36,633 nucleotides of DNA from Leptolyngbya sp. FACHB-60 (GCF_014695775.1 NZ_JACJOX010000080.1:1-36633); one strand, 5' to 3'; positions 1-8,507 are shown, counted from the first letter of the stretch. Numbers and translations: made by a program. The notes: generated by a model not told the origin, from the letters alone.

Positions 1-54
1 CAATTCCCGCCCATTCTTTACAACCTGGAGGCTCTGGCAGTGAGGACAATCCAT
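1..54 (-). mobile_element. IS1-family transposase, N-terminal end (cut by window edge)
   Basis: Reading the minus strand from an ATG at 54 gives MDCPHCQSLQVVKNGREL up to the window edge. The paired CPHC and the following KNG are the start of the zinc ribbon that begins IS1-family InsA proteins (known family feature). Only 18 codons are visible. The element faces out of the window, so its 5' end and terminal repeat must lie in the few bases next to the following gene. The piece is of the same general type as the IS1 C-terminal part at the other window edge, which is also on the minus strand. Confidence 0.75.
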
Positions 55-67
55 GGCTCTGGAGTAG

Positions 68-628
68 TTGCACTGCAACCATTTTACCCATCACCGTCTA
101 ACAGACCAGTGCCCTACCCCCCGGTCAGCTAGATTTTGCTTAATAAGTTTGCTGGCCGCAGCTTTGTTAATTGTAACAGCATGTGTAGGCAGGCCCCCTT
201 CAACAACGTGGAGCTACAACCAGTTTGTTCAAGCTGTCGAGCAGAGTCAGGTAGAGGCTGTTAATTTAGATTCAGGGCGGTCTCAGGCGATCGCCCACAC
301 AAAAGATGGAGAAACTGTCTTAGTCGAGTTACCTAATGATCCAGACCTGGTGAACTTGCTCGATCAACAGGGCGTTACTATTACAGTCGCCCCTCAATCA
401 ACCCAGTTTGATCCGCTAGCCATAGCCTTTCCGGTGGCAATTGGATTTTTTGCCTTGCTCGGCTTTCTATTTTGGCTCTGGGTTTTAATTGACTGTGCTA
501 CCCACGAATCTAGTGACGGTAATACTAAGATTGTCTGGGTTTTAATTATCTTGTTTGCCAATGGAATAGGGGCGCTCATTTATTTTTTCTTTAGGCGTCC
601 CCAGCGCCGCCGAAAATTAGGACAATGA
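68..628 (+). CDS. FtsH-extracellular-domain / PLDc_N membrane (lipo)protein
   Basis: Predicted 186 aa envelope protein of unknown role. A hydrophobic segment at about residues 24-40 ends in VTAC (Cys39), which fits a lipobox. Residues about 46-108 (TWSYNQFVQAVEQSQVEAV...) resemble the FtsH extracellular domain. Residues about 118-180 hold two membrane segments joined by LIDCATHESS and end in a basic FFFRRPQRRR tail, the pattern of the PLDc_N short membrane domain. No AAA or zinc-protease domain follows, so it is not FtsH. The start is uncertain: the frame opens with TTG just after an in-frame TAG, and the next candidate is TTG at 149. The IS1 end lies immediately upstream, so the true 5' end may have been removed. 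Domain assignment is by pattern, not by search. Confidence 0.72.
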   Translation: MHCNHFTHHRLTDQCPTPRSARFCLISLLAAALLIVTACVGRPPSTTWSYNQFVQAVEQSQVEAVNLDSGRSQAIAHTKDGETVLVELPNDPDLVNLLDQQGVTITVAPQSTQFDPLAIAFPVAIGFFALLGFLFWLWVLIDCATHESSDGNTKIVWVLIILFANGIGALIYFFFRRPQRRRKLGQ

Positions 629-700
629 GGTTGATGGTTGCCTCGCTTGAGGCTGAGGCGATCGCTCACAAACCACCAACCACACTGCTCAGGAGGCTCT

Positions 701-1195
701 ATGGCAGATATTCCTCACATTGTGAATATGGACGAATTGGCTTGGCAAGATGCACACTATTCTGAACACTATACTGGCTGGTCAAAACGGCTCACGCCCT
801 CAATGGATAGTCGCCATGGGCACATTGGAGTTGTCGTTGAGCGGCTAAAGCCCAAAAGTCTCTCCTGCCAATACCACTACCACGTCCATGAAGATGAATT
901 TTGCCTCATCCTCAAGGGCAAAGCCAAGCTGCGCTATGGTGATACCACTGTCGAAGTTAAGGAGGGCGACGCTATTTCTTTTCCCCGAGGGGAGCGGGTG
1001 GCCCACCAGTTTTATAACCATACCGACGAGGTGGTCGATATTTTAATGGTGGGAGAGAACTTGCCCTATGAGGCTTGTTATTACCCCGATTCTGACAAGT
1101 GGCTGTCTCGATCAATTAGGGGCGTGGGCAAGTTTGAAGCCACCGATTACTGGGCCGACGATCCTGACATCCCGATCATGAAGCGCGATCCCTGA
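701..1195 (+). CDS. Cupin-domain protein
   Basis: 164 aa single-domain cupin. The first motif is seen in YHYHVHEDEFCLILKGKAKL, with the His/Glu metal-ligand pattern (HxH..E), and the second in GDAISFPRGERVAHQFYNHT. The start at 701 is chosen because a strong AGGAGG lies at 691-696; the frame extends 21 codons further upstream without a good ribosome site. Small cupins like this bind a metal and often act on, or sense, small organic molecules; the substrate cannot be told from sequence. It stands alone on the plus strand, followed by the broken AraC gene, so it may once have been regulated by it (inference). Confidence 0.85.
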   Translation: MADIPHIVNMDELAWQDAHYSEHYTGWSKRLTPSMDSRHGHIGVVVERLKPKSLSCQYHYHVHEDEFCLILKGKAKLRYGDTTVEVKEGDAISFPRGERVAHQFYNHTDEVVDILMVGENLPYEACYYPDSDKWLSRSIRGVGKFEATDYWADDPDIPIMKRDP

Positions 1196-1214
1196 TCTTC
1201 TAAATCGCCTTGAA

Positions 1215-1925
1215 TTGAGCATGGTGCCCATGGATCGATCGGTTTCAGTGCTTGACCATCGGCAGCCCAACCCAGCGGCAGAACTGCTGCCCCGTCCAGC
1301 GGTATTGACTAGCTCTGGCTGGAACGGCCTGCACCTGGAGCTGTACCAGCAGCCGAGGTTTTCTACCGCAAAGCATCAACATACTACGCACCCGATCGCC
1401 CTAGGCTTCCCCGACTCATCGGGCCAAATGCCCAAGGGGTATCGCTGGCTAGACGGCTAGCGCCACCGAGAAGATCGCCCAGCGGGCGGCATTGCAATGA
1501 TTCCGGCTGGCGTCACCCATCGCTGTAGCTGGGATAGTGCGGCGCAGTTTATGGCGCTGGAGCCAGATCTGCTGCAACAGATGGGGCAGGATTGGGTGCA
1601 GGCCGATCGCATTGAACTGAGGCCCCAGTTTATGGAATCTGACGATGGGTTGATTGCCACAGTGCTATCGACCCTAAAAACTGAGGCCGAACTGGGGGGC
1701 TAGGCAACCCGCTGCTGGTGGATAGCCTGAAGACGACCCTGGTCATTCACCTGCTGCACTACCCGGCCCCGGCTGGCTAGCGTTGGTGGGGGGCTTTCTC
1801 AGGCGCGGCGAGAGCAGTTAAGGCCTATGTGAACGCCCATCTGCACCAGGAGTTAATACTAGTGGAACTAGCCGCGATCGCTCACCTCAGCCCGCCACCA
1901 TGCTGATGCGCTGAGTTCGGTGACC
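1215..1925 (+). pseudogene. AraC-family regulator, decayed
   Basis: A single ancestral AraC-type gene is readable across several broken pieces. Residues ...QPRFSTAKHQHTTHPIALGF... run to a stop at about 1458. The frame is recovered at 1497 with IPAGVTHRCSWDSAAQFMAL, and goes on through a TAG at 1701 to NPLLVDSLKTTLVIHLL, another stop and a shift. It ends with KAYVNAHLHQELILVELAAI, which is the start of the first helix-turn-helix. The rest of the DNA-binding domain is missing. This order (cupin-like sensor, linker, HTH) is that of cyanobacterial AraC activators. At least four lesions make it non-functional as read. Confidence 0.85.
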
Positions 1926-2042
1926 TAATTTGAAAGCATGGAATCGTTCAGTGTGATGGCAGTAACTGTAGGGATAGTCCTCGGTATCATCGACAGCCCC
2001 AAGGATTGGGTTAATCAGTTGAGAATTAGCATCAAACCGCTC
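1887..2042 (-). other. Unidentified coding-like remnant
   Basis: The minus strand reads openly for 51 codons (ERFDANSQLINPILGAV... then DDTEDYPYSYCHHTERFHAF) with plausible protein composition. It is preceded immediately by an in-frame TAG, has no start codon and no ribosome site. It overlaps the dead end of the AraC pseudogene. I do not recognise the family. It is most simply a fragment of a gene whose ends were lost. Confidence 0.3.
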
Positions 2043-2135
2043 CTAGTCTAGAGCTTGCGGATCTGACGAAGCGTCAAGGACAGGTTTGTAGTACTCATAC
2101 TACATTTCAATGCTACAAGTTTTTTGTTGATCAAA

Positions 2136-2528
2136 TCATTGAGTTGGGGGTGTCATCCACTGCACCAGCTGAATCACCACCCCGTTAGGGTCGCTTACCT
2201 GAAAGAACCGCTCGCCCCAGTCTTCTGTCTCGATCGGGGTAGTAATCGTCACCCCTTCGGCTTGTAGCCGGACGTATTGGCGATCAATGTCGTCTACGAC
2301 AAAAACAACCAGCAGCCCATCGGCCCGATGCCCGAGCATAGAGACTGGCTTGAAGGTGGTTAGCTCGGTGTGCAAAAAGATTAGGTTAAATCCAGCATCG
2401 GGCCGCGAGAGCGATACAAAGCCATCGGCTGACATGTCTTCTTTAAATCCAAAATGGTCTTTTACAAAGGCCGCCGATGCGGCCACATCGTCGACGTTGA
2501 GCGAAATTGCTGAAGCTGTAATTTCCAT
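2136..2528 (-). CDS. VOC-family (glyoxalase/bleomycin-resistance fold) protein
   Basis: 130 aa, the usual length for one vicinal-oxygen-chelate unit. The two beta-alpha-beta-beta-beta modules are visible: ISLNVDDVAASAAFVKDHFG at the N terminus and VVFVVDDIDRQYVRLQAEGV in the second half, ending in the hallmark FFQVSDPNGVVIQLVQW. The C-terminal Asp-Pro-Asn-Gly turn is typical of the superfamily. The start has a good TAAGGAG ribosome site. It lies 36 bases downstream of another VOC gene on the same strand, so the two are probably co-transcribed. Such proteins may isomerise, bind or break down electrophiles or antibiotics; no substrate can be assigned. Confidence 0.9.
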   Translation of the reverse strand: MEITASAISLNVDDVAASAAFVKDHFGFKEDMSADGFVSLSRPDAGFNLIFLHTELTTFKPVSMLGHRADGLLVVFVVDDIDRQYVRLQAEGVTITTPIETEDWGERFFQVSDPNGVVIQLVQWMTPPTQ

Positions 2529-2564
2529 AAATTCTCCTTAAATCGGTTAATGTTAAGCACCGGA

Positions 2565-2966
2565 CTAAAGGGCGATCGCAGCACCCTCGTAAGCTGATGC
2601 TTGGGGCAAGTGCTGCACAATATCAACCCCAATGCCGTTGGGGTCAACGACAACAAAATGGCGATCGCCCCAGGGTTCATCCCGCAGTTCTACCTCAATC
2701 GGTACCCCCATTGCCGCAATGCGCTGATACTCGGCACTTGCATCGTCCACATCTATCGTTATCCACATCCCTTGGCCCGAAAAGGGTGGCCGAAAAATGG
2801 GGGCTTGGGCTTCAAGATTGGGCAACATAAACCCCAGTTCGCTTTGCCCTAGGCGCAGCAAAACAAACCAGTCACTGTCATAAATCACCTCACAATCAAA
2901 CAGCCGCCGATAGAATTCTTTCGATTCTTCAACTTTTTCAGTAATGATGCCAGACCACAGTTTCAT
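2565..2966 (-). CDS. VOC-family protein
   Basis: 133 aa. It begins LWSGIITEKVEESKEFYRRL and ends HFVVVDPNGIGVDIVQHLP, both typical of VOC dioxygenase/glyoxalase-like proteins, with ITIDVDDASAEYQRIAAMGV opening the second module. The two VOC proteins of this pair share fold and layout but differ through most positions, so this is an old pairing rather than a fresh duplication. AGGAGA lies about 8 bases before the ATG. It is the first gene of a probable two-gene operon with the VOC gene downstream. Confidence 0.9.
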   Translation of the reverse strand: MKLWSGIITEKVEESKEFYRRLFDCEVIYDSDWFVLLRLGQSELGFMLPNLEAQAPIFRPPFSGQGMWITIDVDDASAEYQRIAAMGVPIEVELRDEPWGDRHFVVVDPNGIGVDIVQHLPQASAYEGAAIAL

Positions 2967-3097
2967 GGACAGATCTCCTGATACTGATTAAACGAAGGTC
3001 CTAGTGTAGGTCATAGCCAATTTAAGAGTCTTGTAAAAAAGCGACATACCCTAATGAAGTAAGTTGATTGTCATCCTGGTTTAGTTGACGGTTCACT

Positions 3098-3793
3098 TTA
3101 TTGCCCAAAGACCAAATCGCTTCTTACCAAAAATTGCTCCCCAAAAGTGATCGCTATTCCTTCACCGTCTAGAGAGGATGTGCCTGTGTTTTCTCTACGA
3201 GCATGAATGTGCAGGTGGGGTTCGCTGGTGTTGCCTGAGTTGCCAATTTTGGCGATCGCCTGCCCGGCCTGGATGTTGTCACCGTCTTGCACGACTAGAC
3301 TTCCCTTTTGAAGGTGCGCCAACACAACATCAGCTCCCTGACACTGCACCAGAATATAGTTACCTGCCAGATGTTTGCGATCGCTCTCCGGCGGCATTAA
3401 ATCAGGAAAGGTGTCAACCGCCTCGCTTACCGTACCATTGCAGGGGCTATAGAGCGTGTCTTCAAAAATGGTATAGCTGGTAAGTGAGGCTGTGTATAGT
3501 GAAGTAGCTCGTGTGCCCAAGCGATTTAGCTTTGTAATATCTAACGCATATTTCTGAGTAGCATCGACATTGTGATGATTGAGCACCGGACTGTTGCCAC
3601 CGTGGGCGATATAATAGACTCCATTTCTTAATGGAAAGGACAGTTCAACAGATTCGCCACTGAAAGAATAACCGCCAGGAACGTAGGTTGCCAAAGGTGC
3701 CAACACAAAAAGTGCAATAAAACTACTAACGCCTAAAGACAAATAACTGCTAATTTTTTGAGCGGGGTAAATAGGCAAAGACTTTGCTTGCAT
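3098..3793 (-). CDS. M23-family metallopeptidase (LytM domain), membrane-anchored
   Basis: 231 aa. An N-terminal hydrophobic stretch (about residues 15-37, LSLGVSSFIALFVLAPLATY) acts as signal or anchor. The catalytic domain occupies the C-terminal two thirds: HNVDATQKYALDI supplies the first His...Asp pair, the LYSPCNGTVSEAVD strand follows, and EPHLHIHAR is the HxH motif. These are the zinc ligands of M23/LytM cell-wall endopeptidases. The core is complete, so activity on peptidoglycan cross-bridges is plausible. It starts 7 bases after the stop of the small membrane protein gene, in an apparent operon downstream of an AraC regulator. Confidence 0.88.
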   Translation of the reverse strand: MQAKSLPIYPAQKISSYLSLGVSSFIALFVLAPLATYVPGGYSFSGESVELSFPLRNGVYYIAHGGNSPVLNHHNVDATQKYALDITKLNRLGTRATSLYTASLTSYTIFEDTLYSPCNGTVSEAVDTFPDLMPPESDRKHLAGNYILVQCQGADVVLAHLQKGSLVVQDGDNIQAGQAIAKIGNSGNTSEPHLHIHARRENTGTSSLDGEGIAITFGEQFLVRSDLVFGQ

Positions 3794-3800
3794 GAGCGAC

Positions 3801-4025
3801 TTAAAATAAGGCTATTATCAATGCGATCGCTAGAAGATAGCGCAGCGGATATCCAAAGATATCCCATCGTCCACTGAGAAATATATGAACTCCGTAAAAT
3901 AGCACAATCAACACATTAATCAGCCATTCAAGCTTGCTCTTTCCTGCTCCTCGCCATAACCAAACCAAAAAAATAACAGGAATCACCAAATGGGTGATGA
4001 TCGCTGTTGCGAAGGCTAGAATCAT
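3801..4025 (-). CDS. Small membrane protein (74 aa)
   Basis: Three hydrophobic segments are visible (about residues 4-22, 34-52 and 58-74), with FLVWLWRGAGKSKLEWLIN between the first two. The ATG overlaps the stop of the upstream AraC gene (ATGA), so translation is coupled. The M23 peptidase gene follows 7 bases after the stop. I do not recognise a named family. Position suggests it works with the peptidase or was an N-terminal membrane part of it (inference). Confidence 0.7.
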   Translation of the reverse strand: MILAFATAIITHLVIPVIFLVWLWRGAGKSKLEWLINVLIVLFYGVHIFLSGRWDIFGYPLRYLLAIALIIALF

Positions 4026-4828
4026 GACGCAATCTCCGCCAAGGATAATTTCTGTAGAGCTTGCTTGGGAAACGGATCTTGTAAAGGAGCCTTATGCGCT
4101 TGAAGAAATTGGTTTGGCGATATCCCTGCTAAGCGCTTAAAGTCGTGGCTCATGTGGCTTTGATCAAAATAATTGAGTTCGGCCGCAATGTAGGACAGCG
4201 AAAACTTGCTTGAAGAGGTAATTAGTCTAGCCGTGTGCTGAAAGCGAACGATCTTGGCAAACGTTTTAGCCGGTACCCCGACGGTCTCTAGAAAAACCCG
4301 CTCAAATTGACGATGACTTTGTCCAAATACCTCTGCTGCTTCCCTAATGGGCACCGCACCGTGGGCTGCTTCAATCAAACGAATGGACTGATCAATCGGT
4401 TGCAGACTGGGCGACAGCTGGGCCACATGGGCCTCTAAAACTCGATTGAAATATTGCACAATATTGCCCATCAGCACCGCCTCAGTGAACCGCTCCAGCG
4501 AAAACTTGAGTAGCCCCTGAGTGACCTCATAGGTATTGGTCAACTCATAAGCACTGGCTTGAATAAAATGACGACTCTGCCCCGGTTTAAAGCGGATACC
4601 AAAATAGTGACACTGCTGATCTAAGGGAATATCTACCCTGGCCGTTGTGGTGCCGTGGACCCAGCTACTGATCGATGTGCGGTCAACTCTAAAGGCTATA
4701 TCTATGGATCCGTCAGGCACTGCTACATAGGCCGGGCTAGAGTTATTTAGACATAGCCAGTAATGGTTAACCACCTCCCGCAGCGCTGGCGACGGCGGAG
4801 CAATCATCTCTCGTGCATTAAAAGCCAT
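4022..4828 (-). CDS. AraC-family transcriptional regulator
   Basis: 268 aa. The N-terminal half (PPSPALREVVNHYWLCLNN..., then YFGIRFKPGQSRHFIQASA) matches the sensor domain often found in AraC proteins that begin with a PxxxLxxxVxxYW motif. The C-terminal two HTHs are clear: VPIREAAEVFGQSHRQFERV and SLSYIAAELNYFDQSHMSHD, followed by FKRLAGISPNQF. It is full length with no lesion. It is the first gene of a coupled operon with the small membrane protein and the M23 peptidase, so it may control them or respond to an envelope signal (inference). Confidence 0.92.
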   Translation of the reverse strand: MAFNAREMIAPPSPALREVVNHYWLCLNNSSPAYVAVPDGSIDIAFRVDRTSISSWVHGTTTARVDIPLDQQCHYFGIRFKPGQSRHFIQASAYELTNTYEVTQGLLKFSLERFTEAVLMGNIVQYFNRVLEAHVAQLSPSLQPIDQSIRLIEAAHGAVPIREAAEVFGQSHRQFERVFLETVGVPAKTFAKIVRFQHTARLITSSSKFSLSYIAAELNYFDQSHMSHDFKRLAGISPNQFLQAHKAPLQDPFPKQALQKLSLAEIAS

Positions 4829-4964
4829 AGCTGATCAGTAAAAAGGGTGACTAAACAATGCTCAATAGTTCAATTTAGGTAAATTCATCCCTATCGGCTG
4901 TCAAATTTTTGTGCTGCCGTCAAAGTCCTGCGATCAATTTTTCCGGTCTCTGCGCAAAAATAAT

Positions 4965-5450
4965 TCAGTGCAGTTGCTTGCTTGGAGTTTCAACCAAAGC
5001 TGAAATCACTAGCGCGCTAAAGGCGACCAGATGACAGAAAAATCGGGCTAGGTGTGAATATTCCCACTGGCGGCGAATCTGCTCCCAGTTAGCGGGTACA
5101 GCGTCTGGGGTGGCCGCGCGAAAGACAGTATTGACAGGTTCGATAAACACAAAGAACAGAATGGGAAAGGCCAGCAGCATGAAGCCTACGGCGGTCAGCG
5201 TCCAAGGCAAGGCCGGTCGGCGATGGGGAACCAGGATTGCCAGAGCGATCGCAGATACCGGAGCCGCCAACTCAATCAATGCCCCTATGTGAGGTGGGCC
5301 AAACGCTACATACAGGCTGTTTTGCAGCGTCACATAAAGGTCGGCGGGGTACCGCATTTTGGCGGGCAGCTCTAGGGCGTGGCAAAATGCCATGCCGGTT
5401 ACCAGAGCCGACAGCAGCAGGGTAATAAAACGCCAAATTTTTAACCTCAT
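4965..5450 (-). CDS. DUF1772-like membrane protein
   Basis: 161 aa with four hydrophobic segments (about 7-25, 50-72, 80-102 and 135-152). The sequence between the third and fourth, VPANWEQIRRQWEYSHLARF, is the W-x-x-x-R-x-x-WE-x-x-H pattern of DUF1772 / anthrone-oxygenase-like membrane proteins. That family includes proteins acting on polycyclic phenols, but most bacterial members have no known function. It lies 23 bases after the stop of the P-loop kinase gene, on the same strand, so the two may form an operon. Confidence 0.82.
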   Translation of the reverse strand: MRLKIWRFITLLLSALVTGMAFCHALELPAKMRYPADLYVTLQNSLYVAFGPPHIGALIELAAPVSAIALAILVPHRRPALPWTLTAVGFMLLAFPILFFVFIEPVNTVFRAATPDAVPANWEQIRRQWEYSHLARFFCHLVAFSALVISALVETPSKQLH

Positions 5451-5473
5451 AGTGAACTCTCTTTAACGAAAAG

Positions 5474-5977
5474 TCAGTACCCCTTGAGGCGTAATGCTTC
5501 AATCATCTCGGCCATGCTCTGCTCAATTGACCGATCTGCGGTGTCAATCACAATTGGGGCTGGCTGCCACGGCTCATAGGTCCGACAGAGCACATCCTGC
5601 CATGTCGGGAGCTTTAAACCAGCAATGTCGGTCGTTCTAGATTCGATTCGGGCCTGGTGCTCCTTGGCATCTGAGCAAACGATCTCGATTTCCACAAACG
5701 GGCTGTCGGCCAAACCGGCAGTTTCGCGCCAGGCCCTCCGCGTGATGTCTAAAGGATTGACGGAGTCTGCCACCACCGCTACCCCCAGGCACAGGTTATC
5801 CAACGCTACGCCGTAAGCCACCCCGTAGCCCTTAGGGCCCATATCGTCGATGCCAACCTGCCGCATCGACTGCTCAATCGTATCGATGCGCAGGTAAACC
5901 GCCCCACGCTGACCCGCCAACCTAGACGATAAGGACGATTTTCCGGTTCCTGGAAGACCTGCAAATATATAGAGCAT
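5474..5977 (-). CDS. P-loop AAA/zeta-toxin-like kinase
   Basis: 167 aa nucleoside-triphosphate-binding protein. The Walker A motif is GLPGTGKSS at residues 7-15, and YLRIDTIEQSMRQ gives the Asp that follows the second strand, as in small-molecule kinases related to chloramphenicol phosphotransferase. The C-terminal EHQARIESR resembles the lid region with Arg residues. The substrate cannot be told. A strong AGGAGG lies 6 bases before the ATG. No toxin-antitoxin partner is adjacent, so I favour a small-molecule kinase over a toxin. Confidence 0.85.
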   Translation of the reverse strand: MLYIFAGLPGTGKSSLSSRLAGQRGAVYLRIDTIEQSMRQVGIDDMGPKGYGVAYGVALDNLCLGVAVVADSVNPLDITRRAWRETAGLADSPFVEIEIVCSDAKEHQARIESRTTDIAGLKLPTWQDVLCRTYEPWQPAPIVIDTADRSIEQSMAEMIEALRLKGY

Positions 5978-6090
5978 GACGCCTCCTAACGGTGATCAGC
6001 CCGATGCAATCTGCGGCTAAAAGCAACCTTCACTGATCGCTGAGCTACGCGGCAGGAACCCGAAGTATGAAAGCCAAGCAACGGTGCTCA

Positions 6091-6124
6091 TCGGGTGCGT
6101 CATTCCAAAGGGTGACGCACCCGA
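6091..6124. terminator. 12-bp perfect inverted repeat, hairpin
   Basis: TCGGGTGCGTCA at 6091-6102 pairs perfectly with TGACGCACCCGA at 6113-6124 around a 10-base loop. It lies between two minus-strand genes, just past the stop of the DUF1579 pseudogene, where transcript ends would fall. No T-run follows on either side, so it may act as an mRNA-stabilising hairpin or factor-assisted terminator rather than a classic intrinsic terminator. Confidence 0.6.
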
Positions 6125-6143
6125 CAACCTGTTTGGGCAACCG

Positions 6144-6655
6144 CTACTGACGATGGTAGTTGGCTGTCATAAACTGCTGCCACTGGCCGTCATCTCTTAG
6201 GAAAAAGGAGGTCAGTACCCGGTGATCAGGGCTCTTGAATTCGATCACGTCTTTGTACTGACCCATTTTGCCCTCGCCAGTCATGGCTGGGCCTTCAGAG
6301 TGCAGGGTGAGCACCTGTTCAGCGGCGTCGAGGTCGCCGTCGTAGACCCAGAGGTGAGCCATCATCGACCCCACCCAGGTGCCGACAAAACGCTGTTTTT
6401 GAGGGTTATAGCCGAGGGTCATCATGGTGGTGGCCACAGTGTCACACATTTCGCCCTGGCCTTCGGCGACTACCCAGAGATCGCCCAGAGATTTCACGCT
6501 TTCTGTCCCTGTGGATGTTTCCATGGCTGATCTGGCTCTGCTATACCTTCAACGGCATAGGTCCACTCCCCAACCAATTTTTGAAGCCACTGGTGTGCTT
6601 TTGTGGGCTGTTCTACTGCGGATTGGGGTTGTTGTACGTCAGTTGTAGTGGTCAT
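6144..6655 (-). pseudogene. DUF1579-family protein, single frameshift
   Basis: The start at 6655 has a good AAGGAG site and reads MTTTTDVQQPQ... through KAHQWLQKLVGEWTYAVEGI, the family's usual beginning. This frame ends at 6494. The rest is in the next frame from about 6520, as TESVKSLGDLWVVAEGQGEM and then GTWVGSMMAHLWVYDGDLD, to QFMTANYHRQ at 6144. Joined, the two frames give one complete DUF1579 protein of about 169 aa. A one-base indel around 6510-6530 is the only lesion visible. It could be a real mutation or a sequencing error. Confidence 0.85.
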
Positions 6656-6862
6656 TAGTTTCTCCTTGAGGTGTTGTCTTTGGGCGTTAATGTCTGCCTG
6701 GCATGGCTCAGCAATGCATTTCTCTACCAGGTGAGGTTCGCCAATGATGCGATCAGATCCCCCCTAGTCTTTCGTCGCAAACGATTCACTCTGTCCTCCC
6801 CTTTAATAAGGCAGGCAGGGGGGGGCCGATGCATCGTACGAGGATGCAAAATCGACCTGGGC

Positions 6863-7264
6863 CTATTCGCAGTTGATCATCCAGGGAATGCCAAATTTGT
6901 CGACTGCCATACCAAACCGCTGCGCCCAGAAGGTTTTTTCAAGGGGCATTTGAATGGTGCCGCCTTCGGCTAGGGCTTGAAAGATGTGCTCGGCTTTGTC
7001 GGGGTCGGGAATTTGCAGGGAAACCGAGAAGCCTTTGGGCGCATCGTACTGACCAGGGGGGCAGTCAGATCCCATGATTGCCCAGTCGCCAAAGGTCAGC
7101 TGGGTGTGCATGATTTTGTTGGCAAACTCGGGGGGCACTTCGGCCTCGGCGGGGGAACCGGCGAAGGTCATCATGTCACCTAGCTCTCCACCTAAGACCT
7201 GGCGGTAAAACTTGAAAGCAGCTTCGCACTGACCATCGAACATCAGGTAAGGGTTAACTTGCAT
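6863..7264 (-). CDS. VOC-family protein, PhnB-like
   Basis: 133 aa. It begins MQVNPYLMFDGQCEAAFKFY and contains GDWAIMGSDCP and a final FGMAVDKFGIPWMINCE; the last phrase is the classic end of the PhnB / 3-demethylubiquinone-methyltransferase-like branch of VOC proteins. The start at 7264 is supported by AAGGAGA 8-9 bases upstream; the frame runs further upstream without a ribosome site. These proteins are not methyltransferases despite old names; their substrates are unknown. Third VOC gene within 5 kb. Confidence 0.9.
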   Translation of the reverse strand: MQVNPYLMFDGQCEAAFKFYRQVLGGELGDMMTFAGSPAEAEVPPEFANKIMHTQLTFGDWAIMGSDCPPGQYDAPKGFSVSLQIPDPDKAEHIFQALAEGGTIQMPLEKTFWAQRFGMAVDKFGIPWMINCE

Positions 7265-7480
7265 AAATGGTCTCCTTGAATGAATGACATCTCTGGCTCT
7301 ACCCATTAGTCGAACGCCGGGACGCAAAATCGACAGGGCGACCAACATTTACCCCAAATAACGTATTGCCCTGGTAGCTATCGATAAGTTGTCGATGCAT
7401 TAGTTCATGCGTGGGTTGGCGTAGCCCGCTAGAGGAGCGTGTGGCTTTTTCACTAATTAACGACTTGTTTAGGAGGCATA

Positions 7481-7867
7481 ATGAATTATTCTGTCTACCA
7501 CATTGATCTTCCCGAGCATCCCGAGGCCGTTGTTTTTGTAAGCGGGTTTATTGCCCGCGATCGCCCTGGCTTTTTCTGGCTCTGGAAAAGCCTGCTGTGG
7601 ATTCGAACCGTTACGGCACAGGCAGAAGGCTGTGTACAAGTTAAAGCAGGTATTTGTGGTTTGAATGAAGTTGTCATGGTCAGCTACTGGAGTTCAGGCA
7701 GCAGCTTGAAAGGCTTTTTCAGAGGCGAAGCCCATCGAAAAATGATGCAATTTATTGCCAAAAATCCTCAGAGTTTGTGTTTGTACAATGAGACCTACAG
7801 CCCTTTGAAGAGCGGCAAGTACATTAATGAGCCACAAGGAATAGCGATTATGTATAGGCATTTTTAG
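7481..7867 (+). CDS. DUF4188-like protein (monooxygenase-fold)
   Basis: 128 aa. The pattern VSYWSSGSSLKGFFRGEAHR followed by SLCLYNETYSPLKSGKYINE and a final EPQGIAIMYRHF resembles DUF4188 proteins, a ferredoxin-like-fold family related to antibiotic-biosynthesis monooxygenases. A clear TTAGGAGG lies 5-6 bases before the ATG. It is one of the few plus-strand genes and stands alone. Its function is unknown; the family is often found near detoxification enzymes. Confidence 0.7.
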   Translation: MNYSVYHIDLPEHPEAVVFVSGFIARDRPGFFWLWKSLLWIRTVTAQAEGCVQVKAGICGLNEVVMVSYWSSGSSLKGFFRGEAHRKMMQFIAKNPQSLCLYNETYSPLKSGKYINEPQGIAIMYRHF

Positions 7868-7913
7868 TAGTCTGCTCTAGTAGCCTGCCAAAATCCTTAA
7901 AACAGACTGTGGT

Positions 7914-8507
7914 GGGGTAAAGCCTTGCTAATCGGAAACAGGCACTGGCGGCTGAGAATTGCCAGTTAACGGTAGCCCGTTAGGCGTTGCGGCCCTCTTC
8001 CTAGGCAAAACCGTCTTGCTTCAGGACACCAATGGAGGGAATGCGGCAATTCCAACACTGCCGGGAGAGCATGGAGTATTTCATTTCGACGATGCGGAGG
8101 CAATAGCCATGTTTGGGCGTGTAGTGAAATGTGCTCAGTTAACAGTCCGTCGAGTTTCCTGCAGTGAGAATATCTGATACAGGGCTGCTGAAGTATGGTT
8201 GCTGAGATGGTCGAAGACAACTTGAATGTCAGTTTGAATGTCAGTAGCGTCGAAGAACAAAACATCGACGAGATGCGGTTCGATGCTCAATGCCTTTGAG
8301 GTACCACCAGCCCTCCAAGGGTTTAAAAAAGCTAAAGAGGTTGCAAGCACCTTCACCTGTGTATTCGTAGTTATAGTGTTCCGAGGCACTGTCAGGTTCA
8401 GCGGAGATGGGTGCGGTCTCAGCAATCGGCTGCATAGATCGTTCATCAAAAAAAGTAGGGTTAACGGTACAAGTAAAGGACTGACCATACCCATAGTTTT
8501 CGCTCAC
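7914..8507 (-). pseudogene. IS630-family transposase remnant
   Basis: The minus strand carries consecutive stretches of one IS630 transposase in different frames. PTFFDERSMQPIAETAPISA and EHYNYEYTGEGACNLFSFFK (8507 onward) come first. A frame change leads to TDIQVVFDHLSNHTSAALYQ, and another to FHYTPKHGYCLRIVEMKYSM and LSRQCWNCRIPSIGVLKQDG, then EEGRNA, ATVNWQ and a final RLYP at 7914. These are the DDE catalytic-domain blocks of the family in correct order (D, then D-N-x-x-x-H, then the E block). At least two frameshifts and two stops are seen, and the N-terminal HTH is missing. Confidence 0.88.

Noticed and set aside
3178..3483. Plus-strand ORFs opposite the peptidase, VOC and regulator genes
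   Set aside because: They are antisense shadows with no ribosome sites and no protein-like features.
5474..5977. Zeta toxin of a toxin-antitoxin pair
   Set aside because: Walker A fits, but no small antitoxin gene is adjacent and the neighbour is a DUF1772 membrane protein.
7966..8507. Three overlapping minus-strand ORFs as separate hypothetical proteins
   Set aside because: They are pieces of one IS630 transposase in different frames.
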